From NCBI GenBank assembly GCA_900215285.1, contig OCMG01000004.1:2898001-2962000 (forward strand): 64,000 nt of DNA. The letters run 5' to 3'. A program made the translations under genes and the position numbers. The notes beneath the pieces are model-generated. The model was not told the origin of the DNA, searched no databases, and saw nothing but the letters and a program-made list of their open reading frames with translations. Below are positions 41,401 to 51,513 of the stretch, in pieces. The stretch comes from Ensifer adhaerens. Lineage in GTDB: Bacteria; Pseudomonadota; Alphaproteobacteria; Rhizobiales; Rhizobiaceae. Within the stretch, counting starts at the first letter, position 1; each line of letters starts with the position of its first letter.

Positions 41401-41739
41401 ATCGTCGGAGGCGACGACAGGAGCAGCCGGAGCCGACACCGGCACCGCCGCCTGGGCAAGCGGCTCGAAGGTGGGCTCCACCTTGCGGGCCGGCTCACGC
41501 TTCATGGGCTCACGAGGACCTTCATAAAGCGCGAATTCGCGCAGAAGTTCATCTTCGAGATCGGCCATGGCGGGGATGTTGGACGCCTGTCCGCCGGTCG
41601 GAGGAACGAAGCCCGCGCCCACCGCGATCGGCGTGCGACGCTCCGCTTCCAGCGCCCGGGAAATCTCCGCGAGAGTATCGTTTCCTTCTACGTCCCCGCG
41701 AAAGATTGTCCGTTCACCGGCGCGTCTGTTATCTGCCAT
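38419..41739 (-). CDS. Large SPOR-domain membrane protein
   Basis: A 1106-residue acidic protein. The first about 745 residues are a cytoplasmic, low-complexity Glu/Ala/Pro region with six copies of an FAGPVPDFD-like repeat near residues 235-350. One membrane helix follows (YARVAAFAALVAFAGVGAVM, about 748-771), then a periplasmic Ala/Pro/Gln-rich linker. The C-terminal SPOR domain (YVIQIASLPSEAEAQKSYAN to KAAGGSCLVSR, about 1025-1106) binds denuded glycan strands at the septum. It lies next to argS and nagZ. A cell-division role is inferred from the SPOR domain. ATG at 41739 was preferred to a TTG five codons upstream. Confidence 0.93.
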   Translation of the reverse strand: MADNRRAGERTIFRGDVEGNDTLAEISRALEAERRTPIAVGAGFVPPTGGQASNIPAMADLEDELLREFALYEGPREPMKREPARKVEPTFEPLAQAAVPVSAPAAPVVASDDDDDTMPPMEAGAMFRAARTAPIVRTPTLSAPVGEASRVEPEPPAVFMPEPHSDIDLVPAVDEHVPADVTAGEPLVSAADVQDLADWDLDDGQAVAALASAPLGEGAIATQFDAGAEELAEDVESVFTGPVPDFDLEEELTAAAVPEIELDGPAAANVEPVFAGPVPDLDFADEPAFAGPVPDIDLNDGADAELVFAGPVPSLDLETEPTFAGPVPDFDLNEPEELDAEPVFAGPVPDFNFSDADAENTAEDPQSSSVQQLEGELEQSLGALDLAPEAALEPASPFAAWKNDRLAAVETTTPAWLSSAALAAKPLPLGDENPVPVLAPSEEGLVSQSLAAVKEQPVEPAEELASSGETETDLFGDFEFELDTEDLMAADAMGQHGQASSVDAAPVAHEVVAPRVEESRPYETASYLPVEPDAPAYSAKPAAVAASVAAPVAVAAADRMLDMADWLNSGRKAQGQAAAAPVLEKKDADFDFKEFEFDFDEDAIEAEVSRAVMSELQTAKAPQPVDEFPFDPTAITEIEDRMPASFGNMDVPQVPDQDSEALPKPVSDFDYDIEAEMAELFAMGGKGKAQAGSAHAVETAAQAGEGDDLDNGLANEIIRSIHEAPAIPAGRAFDMAEINASSTNFVSRYARVAAFAALVAFAGVGAVMLWRSGDVPGLSTDGAPRVIMADKSPVKEVPEQPGGKQVPNQDKAVYERVSGKTPEVVKQDSLIANSEEPVNVAEKTLGDDPSTPADGQAPGVTDSASASDADARLPATPSQPGGDGQTSNETVAPRKVKTMIVLPNGTMVARETNAPADTASQQKPAGADAAMTAPVSTAKAEASQPAATLAPANGAPAAQATEQAAAPAKAIAAPIPTARPAEQPVNVVGTVTQRGNVVGQQAAAEKPASKPAPQTASAPVASNTPAGAYVIQIASLPSEAEAQKSYANLSAKFSSVIGGKTPDIKPAEIPGKGTYYRLRIVAGSKEDAIALCSRYKAAGGSCLVSR
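40681..41035 (-). repeat. Six-copy degenerate repeat encoding F(A/T)GPVPD(F/L/I)D
   Basis: Within the SPOR gene the peptides VFTGPVPDFDL, VFAGPVPDLDF, AFAGPVPDIDL, VFAGPVPSLDL, TFAGPVPDFDL and VFAGPVPDFNF occur at irregular spacings of about 15-35 residues. The DNA copies have diverged mainly at third positions, so the peptide pattern appears to be selected. Confidence 0.9.
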
Positions 41740-41798
41740 ATTGTCCACTCGCAAAAGCTTGCGTTACCTGCCAGGACATTATGGGCAAATGGCGACGG

Positions 41799-43559
41799 TC
41801 ACCGCATCTCGTCAGGTGCTGCCGTCCCGGTAATCCCGAGTCCCGACTTCAAAACGGATGCCACTGCCCTCACCAATCCCAGCCTGGCCACGGTCAATTC
41901 TCGGTTTTTATCGTTAATAAACCGTAAGCCAACATTTTCCTTGCCCTTATTCCAGTGTCCGTGGAACACCCCGGCAAGGTCGTAGAGATAATATGCCACG
42001 CGATGTGGCTCCTGCGAAACCGCTGCAGCCTCGATAATCCGGGGGTATTCGGCCAGCTTGGCGACAAGCTGCAACTCTGCCGGATCCTCGATCAACGCCG
42101 CAATCTTGTCATCAAACGGAAGATTTGCAAGGTCGAGATCCGGATAGACTTCGTGCGCCTGACGGTAAATTGATTCGCAGCGCGCATGCGCATACTGCAC
42201 GTAAAAGACAGGATTGTCCTTGGAGTGTTCAGTAACTTTGGCGAAGTCGAAGTCGAGCGGTTCGGAATTCTTGCGATAGATCATCATGAAGCGCACGGGG
42301 TCGCGACCGACTTCATCCACAACATCGCGCAGCGTAACGAAATCGCCGGAGCGCTTCGACATCTTCACCGGCTCGCCGTCGCGGAAAAGCTTGACGAGCT
42401 GGCAAAGCAGAACGGTGAGATGCACTGCGCCGCCGGAGACGGCCTTCGCCACGGCTTCCAGCCGCTTGACGTAACCGCCATGGTCCTGGCCCAGGACATA
42501 GATCATGTCGTTGAAGCCACGATCGTACTTGTTCTTGAAATAGGCAACGTCGGCGGCAAAGTAGGTGAAAGTGCCGTCCGACTTCATCAGCGGACGGTCG
42601 ATATCGTCGCCCACGTCGGTGGAGCGGAACAGCGTCTGCTCGCGGTCTTCCCAATCTTCCGGAACCTGTCCCTTCGGCGGCGGCAGCTTGCCCTTGTAGA
42701 CATGGCCCTTGTAGGTCAGGTCGTTGATCGCCGAGAGGATCGGGCCGCCATTGCCATCATGCAGCGTGCGTTCGGAGAAGAAGACGTCGTGATGGACGTT
42801 CAGTGCCGCCAGATCCTCGCGGATCATCGCCATCATCGCGTCGATCGCCCTGTTCTTGACGATCGGCATCCACTGATCTTCCGGCATCGCGCGCAGCTTC
42901 GTGCCGTATTCGTTTGCAAGCGCCTTGCCGACGGGAACAAGATAATCGCCCGGATAGAGGCCCGCCGGGATTTCGCCGACCTTGTCGCCCAGCGCTTCCC
43001 GGTAACGCAGGTAGACAGACTTCGCCAGCACGTCGATCTGCGAACCGGCGTCGTTGATGTAATATTCCTTGGTGACGTCATGGCCGGTAAAGGCCAACAG
43101 GTTCGCCAGCGTGTCACCGACGACGGCACCGCGGCAGTGGCCCACATGCATGGGGCCGGTCGGGTTGGCCGAGACATATTCCACATTGACCTTGCGGCCC
43201 TTGCCGAGATCGGAGCTGCCGAACTTTTCACCGGCCGAAACCATGGCGGCCAGCAGCTTTTGCCAGTAGATCGGCGCAAGGCGGATATTGATAAAGCCCG
43301 GACCGGCTACGCTGACCTCTGCGATATCGGCATCGGCCTGCAGCTTCTCGACGACGAGGTTCGCGAAATCACGCGGGTTCATGCCGAGCGGCTTGCCGAG
43401 AAGCATCGCCACGTTGGTCGCGACATCGCCATGAGCCGGATCGCGGGGCGCTTCCACCGTGATGCGCGAAAGGTCGGCACCGGCGCCCTTTTCCTTGAAG
43501 ACGTCGATGTCATTCAGGACAGCTTTGATCTTGTTGGCGAAATCGTGAAAGATATTCAT
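41799..43559 (-). CDS. argS: Arginine--tRNA ligase
   Basis: A 586-residue class I synthetase that charges tRNA-Arg. The class I HIGH motif appears as HVGH in [18 protein letters not shown], and the KMSK-type loop as [11 protein letters not shown]. An N-terminal Add-1 domain ([11 protein letters not shown] onward) and a C-terminal anticodon-binding helical domain ending [11 protein letters not shown] are complete. The ATG at 43559 gives the expected start [11 protein letters not shown]; the longer frame upstream has no family match. It follows dgt by 67 bases. Confidence 0.98.
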   Translation of the reverse strand: MNIFHDFANKIKAVLNDIDVFKEKGAGADLSRITVEAPRDPAHGDVATNVAMLLGKPLGMNPRDFANLVVEKLQADADIAEVSVAGPGFINIRLAPIYWQKLLAAMVSAGEKFGSSDLGKGRKVNVEYVSANPTGPMHVGHCRGAVVGDTLANLLAFTGHDVTKEYYINDAGSQIDVLAKSVYLRYREALGDKVGEIPAGLYPGDYLVPVGKALANEYGTKLRAMPEDQWMPIVKNRAIDAMMAMIREDLAALNVHHDVFFSERTLHDGNGGPILSAINDLTYKGHVYKGKLPPPKGQVPEDWEDREQTLFRSTDVGDDIDRPLMKSDGTFTYFAADVAYFKNKYDRGFNDMIYVLGQDHGGYVKRLEAVAKAVSGGAVHLTVLLCQLVKLFRDGEPVKMSKRSGDFVTLRDVVDEVGRDPVRFMMIYRKNSEPLDFDFAKVTEHSKDNPVFYVQYAHARCESIYRQAHEVYPDLDLANLPFDDKIAALIEDPAELQLVAKLAEYPRIIEAAAVSQEPHRVAYYLYDLAGVFHGHWNKGKENVGLRFINDKNRELTVARLGLVRAVASVLKSGLGITGTAAPDEMR

Positions 43560-43626
43560 GTGTCTCGTTTCCTGCGGCAAAACCGCTGCGCGCAAGGGCG
43601 CGGCATCGCTTGAATTTCGGGTGTCG

Positions 43627-44844
43627 CTAGCGCAAATCCGGTGTGTGGTCAAACAATTGCCGGTGCGTGGCAATGGCATAAGTGTCCGTCATGCCGGCCA
43701 GATAGTCCCCGACCTGCCGGGCCTTGGCCGCTTCCGGAAGCTCGGAAATATGGTCATACCAGTGGTGCTTCCGCATCAGCTTCGGATCGTCCATGAAGGC
43801 CTTGTAAAGGTCTGTGACGATATCCGCTGCACCTTTGCGGATGCGCATGATTTCGGGATGACGGTAGATGCGCGTGAAGAGCATGCGCTTGATCGCCTTG
43901 TCGGTCTCGCGCATCGCATCGGAGAACTCGATGACCATGCGGTCGGCATTGCGTATATCCTGTGCCGACTGGGGCTTGAGCGCTTCAAGACGTTGCTGCG
44001 CCACCGAAATCACGTCCTCGATCATCCGTGTGATCTGGCGGCGCATGATTTCATGGGTGAAGCGCGAAGGATCAAGGGACGGATAAAGGGCCCTCACCTC
44101 TGCCATCAGGCCGGCGAGGAACGGGATTTCCTCCAGCATCTCAAAGGTGAGATAACCCGAGCGAAGACCGTCGTCGATATCATGCGTGTTATAGGCAATG
44201 TCGTCGGCAATCGCGGCGGCCTGAGCCTCAAGGCTGGCGAAGCTCGCAATTTCGAGGTCGTGCAGCGCGCAATAATCGAGGATCGGCTGCGGGACCGGGC
44301 CGCGCGTGCCGTTGCCCTCTCTGTCCATCAGGGGACCATTATGCTTGACGAGGCCTTCCAGGCTTTCCCAGGTCAGGTTGATGCCGTCGAACTCGGCGTA
44401 GCGGCGCTCGAGTTTCGTGACCAGGCGGAGCGACTGCGCGTTGTGATCGAAGCCGCCATAGGGCTTCAGGCATTCGTCCAGTGCGTCCTCACCCGTGTGA
44501 CCAAACGGTGTGTGACCGAAATCGTGCACGAGCGCTACGCCTTCCGCCAGATCCTCGTCGAGCTTCATGGCGCGGGCCAGCGCACGGGCGATCTGGGCGA
44601 CCTCGATCGTGTGGGTCAAGCGCGTGCGGTAATGGTCGCCGTCATTTGCGATGAAGACCTGCGTCTTGTGCTTCAGGCGGCGGAAGGCGGTCGTGTGGAC
44701 GATGCGGTCGCGGTCGCGCTGGAAGTCGCTGCGTGTCGGGCTTGCCGTTTCGGGATAGAGCCGTCCGCGCGTCGTCCACGGGTCTGCCGCATAGATGGCG
44801 CGCTCGCCATAGCCGAAACCAAGCCTGTTCCTGTCGAAAGTCAT
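43627..44844 (-). CDS. dgt: Deoxyguanosinetriphosphate triphosphohydrolase-like protein
   Basis: A 405-residue HD-domain dNTP triphosphohydrolase. The metal-binding histidines and aspartate are in [19 protein letters not shown] and [19 protein letters not shown], with [17 protein letters not shown] further on. It hydrolyses dNTPs to nucleoside and tripolyphosphate. The ATG at 44844 starts [14 protein letters not shown] as in rhizobial homologues; a longer frame upstream looks non-coding. It is divergent from erpA, 203 bases away, and leads into argS. Confidence 0.96.
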   Translation of the reverse strand: MTFDRNRLGFGYGERAIYAADPWTTRGRLYPETASPTRSDFQRDRDRIVHTTAFRRLKHKTQVFIANDGDHYRTRLTHTIEVAQIARALARAMKLDEDLAEGVALVHDFGHTPFGHTGEDALDECLKPYGGFDHNAQSLRLVTKLERRYAEFDGINLTWESLEGLVKHNGPLMDREGNGTRGPVPQPILDYCALHDLEIASFASLEAQAAAIADDIAYNTHDIDDGLRSGYLTFEMLEEIPFLAGLMAEVRALYPSLDPSRFTHEIMRRQITRMIEDVISVAQQRLEALKPQSAQDIRNADRMVIEFSDAMRETDKAIKRMLFTRIYRHPEIMRIRKGAADIVTDLYKAFMDDPKLMRKHHWYDHISELPEAAKARQVGDYLAGMTDTYAIATHRQLFDHTPDLR

Positions 44845-45047
44845 TTTCGCTCTGCAACTGTTCAATCTCCGGCCTACATAGCCTTCCGAGCCCCGGCATG
44901 AAAGAAGTTCGCGCCGAATTTGCGGGAAGGCTGGCGAAAAACTTGACCGAACGCACAGGAAGAGATTGATCGGGATCGAAATTGCCCCCATTTTATGCGG
45001 GATTCCAACCAACCGCCGGACCTTGAACCCGGCCGGAGGATGAAGAC

Positions 45048-45380
45048 ATGACCGAAGTCAACGTAACCATGACCGAAAGCGCGGCGAAGCGAATCGCCAA
45101 GATCATCGCATCCGAGACCGACAAGAATGCGCTGCGCATCTCCGTCGAGGGCGGCGGCTGTTCCGGCTTTTCCTACAAGTTCGACCTGACTGGCGAGAGC
45201 CAGGATGACGATATCGTCATCGAGCGCGACAATGCGCGCGTGCTGATCGACCAGGTGTCGCTGGTCTATATGGAAGGCTCTGAGATCGACTTTGTCGACA
45301 ACCTGCTTGGCCAGTCCTTCCAGATCAAGAACCCCAATGCGGTGGCCAGCTGCGGCTGCGGCACAAGCTTCGCCATCTGA
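45048..45380 (+). CDS. erpA: Iron-sulfur cluster insertion protein ErpA/IscA-type
   Basis: A 110-residue A-type carrier. The three cluster-binding cysteines are C38 (GGGCSGF), C102 and C104 (SCGCGTSF), with the usual core [16 protein letters not shown]. It delivers Fe-S clusters to apoproteins such as LipA, encoded in this window. ATG at 45048 follows GGAGGATGAAGAC. It lies 34 bases upstream of xthA on the same strand; these two form a plus-strand pair inside the mostly minus-strand region. Confidence 0.95.
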   Translation: MTEVNVTMTESAAKRIAKIIASETDKNALRISVEGGGCSGFSYKFDLTGESQDDDIVIERDNARVLIDQVSLVYMEGSEIDFVDNLLGQSFQIKNPNAVASCGCGTSFAI

Positions 45381-45414
45381 ATTCCCTACATCATAACCTG
45401 CATAAGCGGACGCC

Positions 45415-46200
45415 ATGAAGATTGTCACCTGGAACATCAACGGCGTCCGCGCCCGTATCGAAAATCTCTGCGCCTGGCTGAAGGAAAGCGATCCGGACAT
45501 CGTCTGCCTGCAGGAAATCAAGTCGGTGGACGAGAACTTCCCGCGGCTCGAGATCGAGGCGCTTGGCTATCACGTCGAGACGCATGGGCAGAAGGGTTTC
45601 AACGGCGTTGCCATCCTCTCCAAGGTTTCGCCCGACGAGGTGACACGCGGCCTGCCTGGCGATGACGCTGATGAGCAAGCGCGCTTCATGGAAGCGGTGT
45701 TCTCGACCGAGAAAGGCGCGCTGCGCGTTTGCTCCATCTACCTGCCGAACGGCAATCCGCCGGACGATCCGGTGAAGTATCCCTACAAGCTCGCCTGGAT
45801 GGCGCGGCTGGAAGCCTTCGCGAAATCGCGCCTTGCGCTGGAGGAGCCGCTGGTTCTCGCCGGCGACTATAACGTCATCCCCGAGCCGCATGATTGCTAC
45901 GATCCGACCGCATGGGCGGGCGATGCGCTCTTCCTGCCGAAGACCCGTCAAGCCTTCCGCCGCATCGAAAATCTCGGCTTCACCGATGCGCTGCGCGCCT
46001 CAAGTGATGGGGTGCCGGTCTACACGTTCTGGGACTATCAGGCCGGCGCCTGGCAGAAGAACAACGGCATCCGCATCGACCACCTGATGCTCTCGCCCGA
46101 GGCTACGAACCGGCTAAAGTCGGTCGCGGTGGAAAAACACGTCCGCGCCTGGGAAAAACCCTCCGACCATGTGCCCGTCGCGGGCTATTTCGATTTCTGA
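45415..46200 (+). CDS. xthA: Exodeoxyribonuclease III
   Basis: A 261-residue AP endonuclease/exonuclease of the exonuclease-phosphatase fold. Visible are WNINGVRARIENLCAWL, the metal-binding glutamate in CLQEIKSVD, the active-site GDYNVIPEPHDCYDP, and the final catalytic histidine in PSDHVPVAGYFDF. It cleaves DNA at abasic sites in base-excision repair. Convergent with the GST gene, with seven bases between them. Confidence 0.97.
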   Translation: MKIVTWNINGVRARIENLCAWLKESDPDIVCLQEIKSVDENFPRLEIEALGYHVETHGQKGFNGVAILSKVSPDEVTRGLPGDDADEQARFMEAVFSTEKGALRVCSIYLPNGNPPDDPVKYPYKLAWMARLEAFAKSRLALEEPLVLAGDYNVIPEPHDCYDPTAWAGDALFLPKTRQAFRRIENLGFTDALRASSDGVPVYTFWDYQAGAWQKNNGIRIDHLMLSPEATNRLKSVAVEKHVRAWEKPSDHVPVAGYFDF

Positions 46201-46207
46201 GGCGGGG

Positions 46208-46840
46208 TTACGCGGATTTGGTCAGGAGCATCGACTCCCTGCTGTTGATGCGACTCCACCAGTCGGCTAGGGCAGCATAGTCTCTCAACGTCTCGAGTCC
46301 CTCGGGAGCCAAAAGAAAATAGTCGATCATCGGCGCCAACCAAAGATCCGCAAGCGACAACTCTTGTCCTGCAAGCCAGTCATTGCCGCCCATCAGCGCT
46401 GAAATAGTCTCAAGACAAAGCCGGGATTTTTCCAGCGAGCCTTTGAACTTATCTTGGTCGGTAGTTTCACCTCGAAGCGGCTTTGATACGCGCTCGACAT
46501 AAACGCCCCACACCAAATTCGGGTAAACGTAGTTATCTGCGATACTGATGATTTGATTGATTCGAGCTCGCTGCCGCACATCGACGGGCTGTAGACGAAT
46601 GCCTTGAAAGGCCTCGTCGATATAGCGCGCAATTGCCCCGCTTTCGTAAACCGAAAAACCATCGTGTTCGAACGCGGGAATGCGGCCGAACGGATGCCTC
46701 TCCCAGTAGTTCGAAGGTGTCCCGGCATCAGAGAAGATATCAACCGGGACCTGTTCGTATTGAACAGCCTTCTCATGCAAGCAAAGGCGAACGATCCGGA
46801 CATAAACGCTGTAAGACGCACCATAGAGAATCGGCGTCAT
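46208..46840 (-). CDS. Glutathione S-transferase family protein
   Basis: A 210-residue GST. The N-terminal thioredoxin-like domain has the glutathione-binding FGRIPAFEHDGFSVYESGAI block, and the helical C-terminal domain has WLAGQELSLADLWLAPMIDY. It likely conjugates glutathione to small electrophiles; the substrate is unknown. The gene appears richer in A and T than its neighbours, with codons such as TTT, ATT and AGC for common residues. It ends seven bases from the convergent xthA, so it may have been acquired. Confidence 0.92.
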   Translation of the reverse strand: MTPILYGASYSVYVRIVRLCLHEKAVQYEQVPVDIFSDAGTPSNYWERHPFGRIPAFEHDGFSVYESGAIARYIDEAFQGIRLQPVDVRQRARINQIISIADNYVYPNLVWGVYVERVSKPLRGETTDQDKFKGSLEKSRLCLETISALMGGNDWLAGQELSLADLWLAPMIDYFLLAPEGLETLRDYAALADWWSRINSRESMLLTKSA

Positions 46841-46858
46841 CGTCCGTCTCCAACGGCC

Positions 46859-49480
46859 TCAGCCATCCAGCATTTCACGCACGGCCTGAGCCAGCTGCTT
46901 CAGCGAGAAGGGCTTGGGCAGGAAGCCGAATTTGGCGTCCTGCGGCAGGTTGCGGGCAAAAGCGTCCTCGGCATAGCCGGAGACGAAGATGAACTTCATG
47001 TCCGGATATTTCTTGCGCAACTCGCGCAGCAGCGACGGGCCATCCATTTCAGGCATCACGACGTCCGAGACGACGATATCGACCTTGCCGTCCAGTTCTT
47101 CCATGATGTCCAGCGCCTCCACGCCGGAACCCGCCTCGTGGACGGTATAGCCGCGCGTCTCCAGCATGCGCTTTCCGCCACGACGGACGGCCTCTTCGTC
47201 CTCGACCAGAAGGACTACCGCCGAATTGCCCGTCAGGTCCATTTCCTGCTCGTTGGCGTTGGCGCCGAGGACCTTGTGCTCCGGGGCGGACGTTGCGCCT
47301 GGCGCCGAAGACTCAATGGAGCCCGGAGCCGGCTGGGCCGGAATTTCCTGGATGTGGCGCGGCAGGAAGAGCTTGAACTTCGTGCCCTTGCTGACTTCCG
47401 ATTCGGGATAGATGTAGCCACCCGACTGGCGGATGATGCCATAGACCATGGCGAGGCCAAGCCCCGTGCCCTTGCCCACGTCCTTGGTCGTGAAAAAGGG
47501 TTCGAAGATCTTGTCCATGATCTCGGGCGCGATCCCGGTGCCGGTATCCTCGACCTCGACCATGACGAAATCTTCCGCCGGCATGCCCAAAAGATTCATC
47601 GCAGGCACGTCCGCGCCATTGATGTTACGGGTGCGGATGGTGATCGTGCCGCCGTTCGGCATGGCATCGCGCGCGTTCACACAGAGGTTGATGAGCACCT
47701 GCTCGAATTGCGACAGGTCCGTCTTCACCGGCCAGAGGTCGCGGCCATAGTCGATCTCGAGCTTGACGTTCGACGATGTCAGGCGATCGACCAGCATGCG
47801 CAGGTCGCCGACGACGTCCGTCAGGTTCAGCACGGTCGGGCGCATCGTCTGCTTGCGCGAGAAGGCGAGCAGCTGGCGGACGAGAACGGCGGCGCGGTTG
47901 GCGTTGCGCTTGATTTCCATCAGGTCGGCGAAGCTCGCATCCGACTGCCGCGCCTGCAGCAGCAGATGGTCGGCGGAGAGCAGGATCGCGGTCAGCACGT
48001 TGTTGAAGTCATGCGCGATGCCGCCGGCCAGCGTGCCCACCGCATTCATCTTCTGCGTCTGGGCCATCTGCTGTTCGAGTTCCTTCTGCGCCGTGATTTC
48101 CACGGCGTAGACGATGGCGGCCTCTTCCGGCGCCTCATCGCTCTGGTCGATGACGGCATTCACATAAAAGCGGAAGTGACGGCCTTCCTGCGCGGGATGG
48201 CGTGAATCGAAAGGCGCGATATTGCCCTGCCGGTCGCGCGCGGCGGCCAGTGCGTCATTGAGCATCTGGCGGTCGCCCTCATGGACGATACGTTCCAGCG
48301 GCGCCCCCTTCTCGACTTCATCGCGCGACACGATGTCGGAAAAGAGCGTCATGAAGGGCGCATTGGTGCGCAGGATCTTGCCCGTACCATCAACCGATGC
48401 AATGGCCATGGGCGTGTTGTTGAAGAAGCGGTTGAAGCGGGCGGAGGCGATGGAACCGGACTGCTGGCTGTCGCCAAGGCCCGTGCGCTCCAGCACGATG
48501 GTCCGGCTGTCGCCGGGCGCGCCATCGGTGGTGGCCGAAACGCGATGAACGAGACGCACGGGCAGTCCCTGCCCGTTCATCTTGCGCATGTCGAGATCGA
48601 TCGTCTCGGTGCGCTCGCGGCCCGGTTCGGCCTGTACGGACTGGAGGATGGCAAGCCCCTGTCCGGCCAGCAATTGCGACAGGCTCAGGCTGCCCGGCTG
48701 GAAGGTCGTCAGATCCACGCCGAGCCAGCCGGCCAGCGTCGCATTGATATAGAAAATCTCGCCGCGCCGCCCTGCAGAAAGGAAGCCTGCGGGTGCATGA
48801 TCGAGATAGTCGATCGCATTCTGCAGTTCGCGGAAGAAGCGCTCCTGCTTTTCACGCTCGGCGGTGATGTCGCTGACCTGCCAGATGTAGAGCGGATGCT
48901 TCTCGCCGTCGACGACCGGGAGCACACGCGCCTTCAGCCGATACCATCGCGCGTCCGTCTTGCCGGACGTGATCGGCCCCAGCGGCTTGCGCAGGCGAAA
49001 CTCCTCAAATCCCGCCTTGCCTTCGCGCAGCGAATTGGCGAGGCGAAACAGGGCCTGGTTGGAATCGGGGTCACGCGAAAGCAGCGTCTCCAACGTCTGC
49101 GTGGAAGACACGGAGCGCGCGCCCGTCAATTCGCCATAGGCGCGATTCGCATAGATCACCCTGCCCTTCCGATCCGTTACGATCGCGCCGTCGGGATGCG
49201 AATCAAGAAAGGCATTGGCATAGGCCTCCGTCCGCGGAGCCGGCATGACCTCGATGAAACCGATCAGCGCCGAAACCAGGAAAAAGATGCCGCACATGGC
49301 CAGAACGCCGAGAATGCCGAGCACGATCTCGTTTTCCAGCTGGTCCTTGAAAACGACAAAAGCGAGCGCAGACAATGTCAAAGCGGCCGCAAGCACAACG
49401 ATGCGCAGCCAGGTTCCCGCGCCCGCGGGTCTGTTCACGATCGGCGGATTGTAGTCGTCCGCCTGCTTGTATTGCGTCAT
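46859..49480 (-). CDS. cckA: Cell-cycle hybrid histidine kinase CckA
   Basis: An 873-residue membrane kinase. Two N-terminal helices ([18 protein letters not shown] and [18 protein letters not shown]) are followed by PAS domains ([20 protein letters not shown] and similar). Next come a HisKA/HATPase core with the phospho-accepting histidine in [15 protein letters not shown] and the N box [10 protein letters not shown], and a C-terminal receiver with the aspartate in [16 protein letters not shown]. CckA phosphorylates CtrA and CpdR through ChpT and controls the alphaproteobacterial cell cycle. ATG at 49480 follows GAGG. Two CtrA boxes elsewhere in the window fit its downstream regulon. Confidence 0.96.
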   Translation of the reverse strand: MTQYKQADDYNPPIVNRPAGAGTWLRIVVLAAALTLSALAFVVFKDQLENEIVLGILGVLAMCGIFFLVSALIGFIEVMPAPRTEAYANAFLDSHPDGAIVTDRKGRVIYANRAYGELTGARSVSSTQTLETLLSRDPDSNQALFRLANSLREGKAGFEEFRLRKPLGPITSGKTDARWYRLKARVLPVVDGEKHPLYIWQVSDITAEREKQERFFRELQNAIDYLDHAPAGFLSAGRRGEIFYINATLAGWLGVDLTTFQPGSLSLSQLLAGQGLAILQSVQAEPGRERTETIDLDMRKMNGQGLPVRLVHRVSATTDGAPGDSRTIVLERTGLGDSQQSGSIASARFNRFFNNTPMAIASVDGTGKILRTNAPFMTLFSDIVSRDEVEKGAPLERIVHEGDRQMLNDALAAARDRQGNIAPFDSRHPAQEGRHFRFYVNAVIDQSDEAPEEAAIVYAVEITAQKELEQQMAQTQKMNAVGTLAGGIAHDFNNVLTAILLSADHLLLQARQSDASFADLMEIKRNANRAAVLVRQLLAFSRKQTMRPTVLNLTDVVGDLRMLVDRLTSSNVKLEIDYGRDLWPVKTDLSQFEQVLINLCVNARDAMPNGGTITIRTRNINGADVPAMNLLGMPAEDFVMVEVEDTGTGIAPEIMDKIFEPFFTTKDVGKGTGLGLAMVYGIIRQSGGYIYPESEVSKGTKFKLFLPRHIQEIPAQPAPGSIESSAPGATSAPEHKVLGANANEQEMDLTGNSAVVLLVEDEEAVRRGGKRMLETRGYTVHEAGSGVEALDIMEELDGKVDIVVSDVVMPEMDGPSLLRELRKKYPDMKFIFVSGYAEDAFARNLPQDAKFGFLPKPFSLKQLAQAVREMLDG

Positions 49481-49915
49481 CAATGCCTCTTTGTCTGCGC
49501 CGCTATCCTGCAGCCTCGGGCCACTTTGGAAGGAATCAACGCGGTGCCGGTTCCAATTCACTAGCATTGCCTGCCAAGTTCAAGACCGGTTGCGCAAACA
49601 CGGGCGCGCTTTGGCAAACCGGCTACAGTTCTCCACCGGTCTTTTGAGGGCGGGCGCTTGCTTTTAAAACAAAAGCTTTTCAAATTGTTTTAGCGCAGGA
49701 ATCGGTAGTTTACGGATCTTGTGCAGTCTCGTGCAGGCGGCGGCATATCTTACAACAATCCGTTGATATGGATAGCGCGACGCGTGCCCGGTTGGCGGGG
49801 TCGGTCGGCGGAAACTTCTGCCGGTTATTCGGGGTATGTGCGTATCGTGTCGCCTTGTGGGCCGGTTGGCTGACGACATGAGTCCCATAGGCGTGCGGTT
49901 AGGGGTTGGGGACAA
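49481..49915. other. Divergent intergenic region between cckA and the FliO-like gene
   Basis: A 435-base stretch with no supportable gene. It should hold divergent promoters. It contains an AT-rich palindrome AAAAGCTTTT at 49671-49680 and the inverted repeat CATATC/GATATG near 49746-49773. No TTAA-N7-TTAA box was found in it. Confidence 0.55.
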
Positions 49916-50941
49916 ATGGACTTCTTGAACGGGCAGACGGCGACGAATTTCGTCATTGCGGTCGCGGTGGTCGGGCTCGCATTGATCGCCTATGCCGGCG
50001 CGCTGAAATATCTGCGCGAGCGCCCTGTCTCTCCCCTGCTGGCCATCACCGGTCGCGAACGCGTGAAGCGCCTTTCCGTCATTGATGCCGCCGTCGTCGA
50101 TACCCGCCGCCGGGTGGTCCTGATACGGCGCGACAATGTCGAGCACCTCGTTCTCATCGGCGGTCCGACTGATGTGGTCATAGAGAGCCGTATCGGTCTC
50201 GAAGAACCAACGATTTCCGCTGCTGCTGCGGCCGCTGCGGCATCTGCTGCTCTGCAACGTCATGTCGAGGTCCCGGAAACCGCGGCTCCGCGCCGGGCAC
50301 CCACACAGGCACCGGCACAACGCCAGGCCTCGGCTCCTGCACCGAGACCGCAACAGGTTCCCCCACCGGCCAATAACTGGGAACAGGAACAAGTTTCCGA
50401 AGACGCGGAAGAAGATACCTACAATTACGGCCCGAACGCCGCCTTCGATGCCAAGGATTACCCGGCCCCGGCTCAGGCCTACCGCGCAGAGCCTGCCCTG
50501 CAGGTGCCCGCAGCAGCGCCGGAACAGGCCAAGCCTTCGGCTGCAGCCGTGGCTGAGGCCAATGCGGAATCGATCATAGAGATGCTGCGTTCGCGCATTC
50601 TCAACGACGCCGCCGCCACCGCCTCCATGCAGGCTGCACGCCAGGCAGACGCATCGCGTCGCCAGGTGTCGACCTTCGAGCGCCTGCTTAATGAGCGCCT
50701 TCAGTCGACCGACCGGCAGCCGGCATCAACGCCGCGAACGAGCGGCCAACGCGCCGCCGCCCAGCAGGCACCGGGTGTTGGCCCTGCGACTGCTCGCGCC
50801 TCTGCGGCTGCCGCCCAGCAATTACCCGCGGCCCGGGAGGTTGCGCCCGAAAAGCCTCGCAGCGAGGTCGCGCTGGAAATGGAAGTCGCGCGAATTCTGG
50901 AGGAACTTCAGACACGCCGCAAACAGAAACAGACCCCCTGA
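49916..50941 (+). CDS. FliO-like membrane protein
   Basis: A 341-residue protein with one N-terminal membrane helix (TNFVIAVAVVGLALIAYAGA). A short FliO-type domain follows, with LSVIDAAVVDTRRRVVLIRR continuing through DNVEHLVLIGGPTDVVIESRI. The remaining about 240 residues are Ala/Pro/Gln-rich and probably disordered, with a charged coiled-coil tail (EMEVARILEELQTRRKQ). FliO assists assembly of the flagellar export gate, but no other flagellar gene is in the window. The call rests on the FliO-like core. A perfect bidirectional terminator follows. Confidence 0.75.
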   Translation: MDFLNGQTATNFVIAVAVVGLALIAYAGALKYLRERPVSPLLAITGRERVKRLSVIDAAVVDTRRRVVLIRRDNVEHLVLIGGPTDVVIESRIGLEEPTISAAAAAAAASAALQRHVEVPETAAPRRAPTQAPAQRQASAPAPRPQQVPPPANNWEQEQVSEDAEEDTYNYGPNAAFDAKDYPAPAQAYRAEPALQVPAAAPEQAKPSAAAVAEANAESIIEMLRSRILNDAAATASMQAARQADASRRQVSTFERLLNERLQSTDRQPASTPRTSGQRAAAQQAPGVGPATARASAAAAQQLPAAREVAPEKPRSEVALEMEVARILEELQTRRKQKQTP

Positions 50942-50963
50942 GACTGCTTCGCAGGGATATGCA

Positions 50964-50995
50964 AAAGGGCGCGTTGTCGGCACAACGCGCCCTTT
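50964..50995. terminator. Bidirectional terminator between convergent genes
   Basis: Fourteen-base perfect stem AAAGGGCGCGTTGT/ACAACGCGCCCTTT with the loop CGGC. T-rich flanks on both sides fit termination of the FliO-like gene (plus) and the Hpt gene (minus). Confidence 0.93.
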
Positions 50996-51020
50996 CCTGT
51001 TTCGTGGTCGCGTTCGGCAC

Positions 51021-51389
51021 CTAGCGGCACAGACGATTTATGAAATTTTCGGTCTCGGCGATGGCGGCCGTCATCTTGGCCATATGCGCCGCGTCGACGG
51101 CGCCCGCTTCCATTTCTTCGGCAAACTTGGACAGCGGAAACGCACCGACGGCCTGGGCTGCGCCCTTCAGGCGATGCGCGGTGGCGATCTTGCCGTCCTG
51201 ATCTGCGGACGAGAGTTCGGCAAGGCACTGGCGCGCCTGACGCGCGAAAATCTTGAGGACCTCGAGTTCGACGGCACGATCGCCCATGGTCTGGCGCGCG
51301 AGGTGAACGAGATCGATCGGCTTGGTGGCGGACGGGCTGAAGCCCTTCGGCGCTTCAGGGGCGGCGAACGCGATATTGTAAGATGCCAT
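51021..51389 (-). CDS. Hpt (histidine phosphotransfer) domain protein
   Basis: A 122-residue single Hpt domain: DLVHLARQTMGDRAVELEVL at the start of the helical bundle, and the phospho-accepting H72 in ATAHRLKGAAQAVGA. Such proteins pass phosphate between a hybrid kinase receiver and a response regulator. ATG at 51389 was chosen from the internal position with AAGGA upstream. A TTAA-N7-TTAA CtrA-type box lies 125 bases upstream on the same promoter side. It is close to cckA, but the usual CckA partner is ChpT, a different fold, so the partner here is unknown. Confidence 0.9.
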   Translation of the reverse strand: MASYNIAFAAPEAPKGFSPSATKPIDLVHLARQTMGDRAVELEVLKIFARQARQCLAELSSADQDGKIATAHRLKGAAQAVGAFPLSKFAEEMEAGAVDAAHMAKMTAAIAETENFINRLCR

Positions 51390-51513
51390 AACCTGTTTTC
51401 CTTTTATCGTTATAGTTTGAACCCGGCCATCGGATGCAGGTGCGGGAACAAGCGCATGAAAGCAGCGGAAAATCGCCATCCGATTAAAAGCAGGCGGAAA
51501 CTGGACGAAAAAC

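Noticed and set aside
51021..51389. Hpt protein considered as the ChpT partner of CckA
   Set aside because: ChpT is a longer, histidine-kinase-like dimer, whereas this is a small helical Hpt domain.
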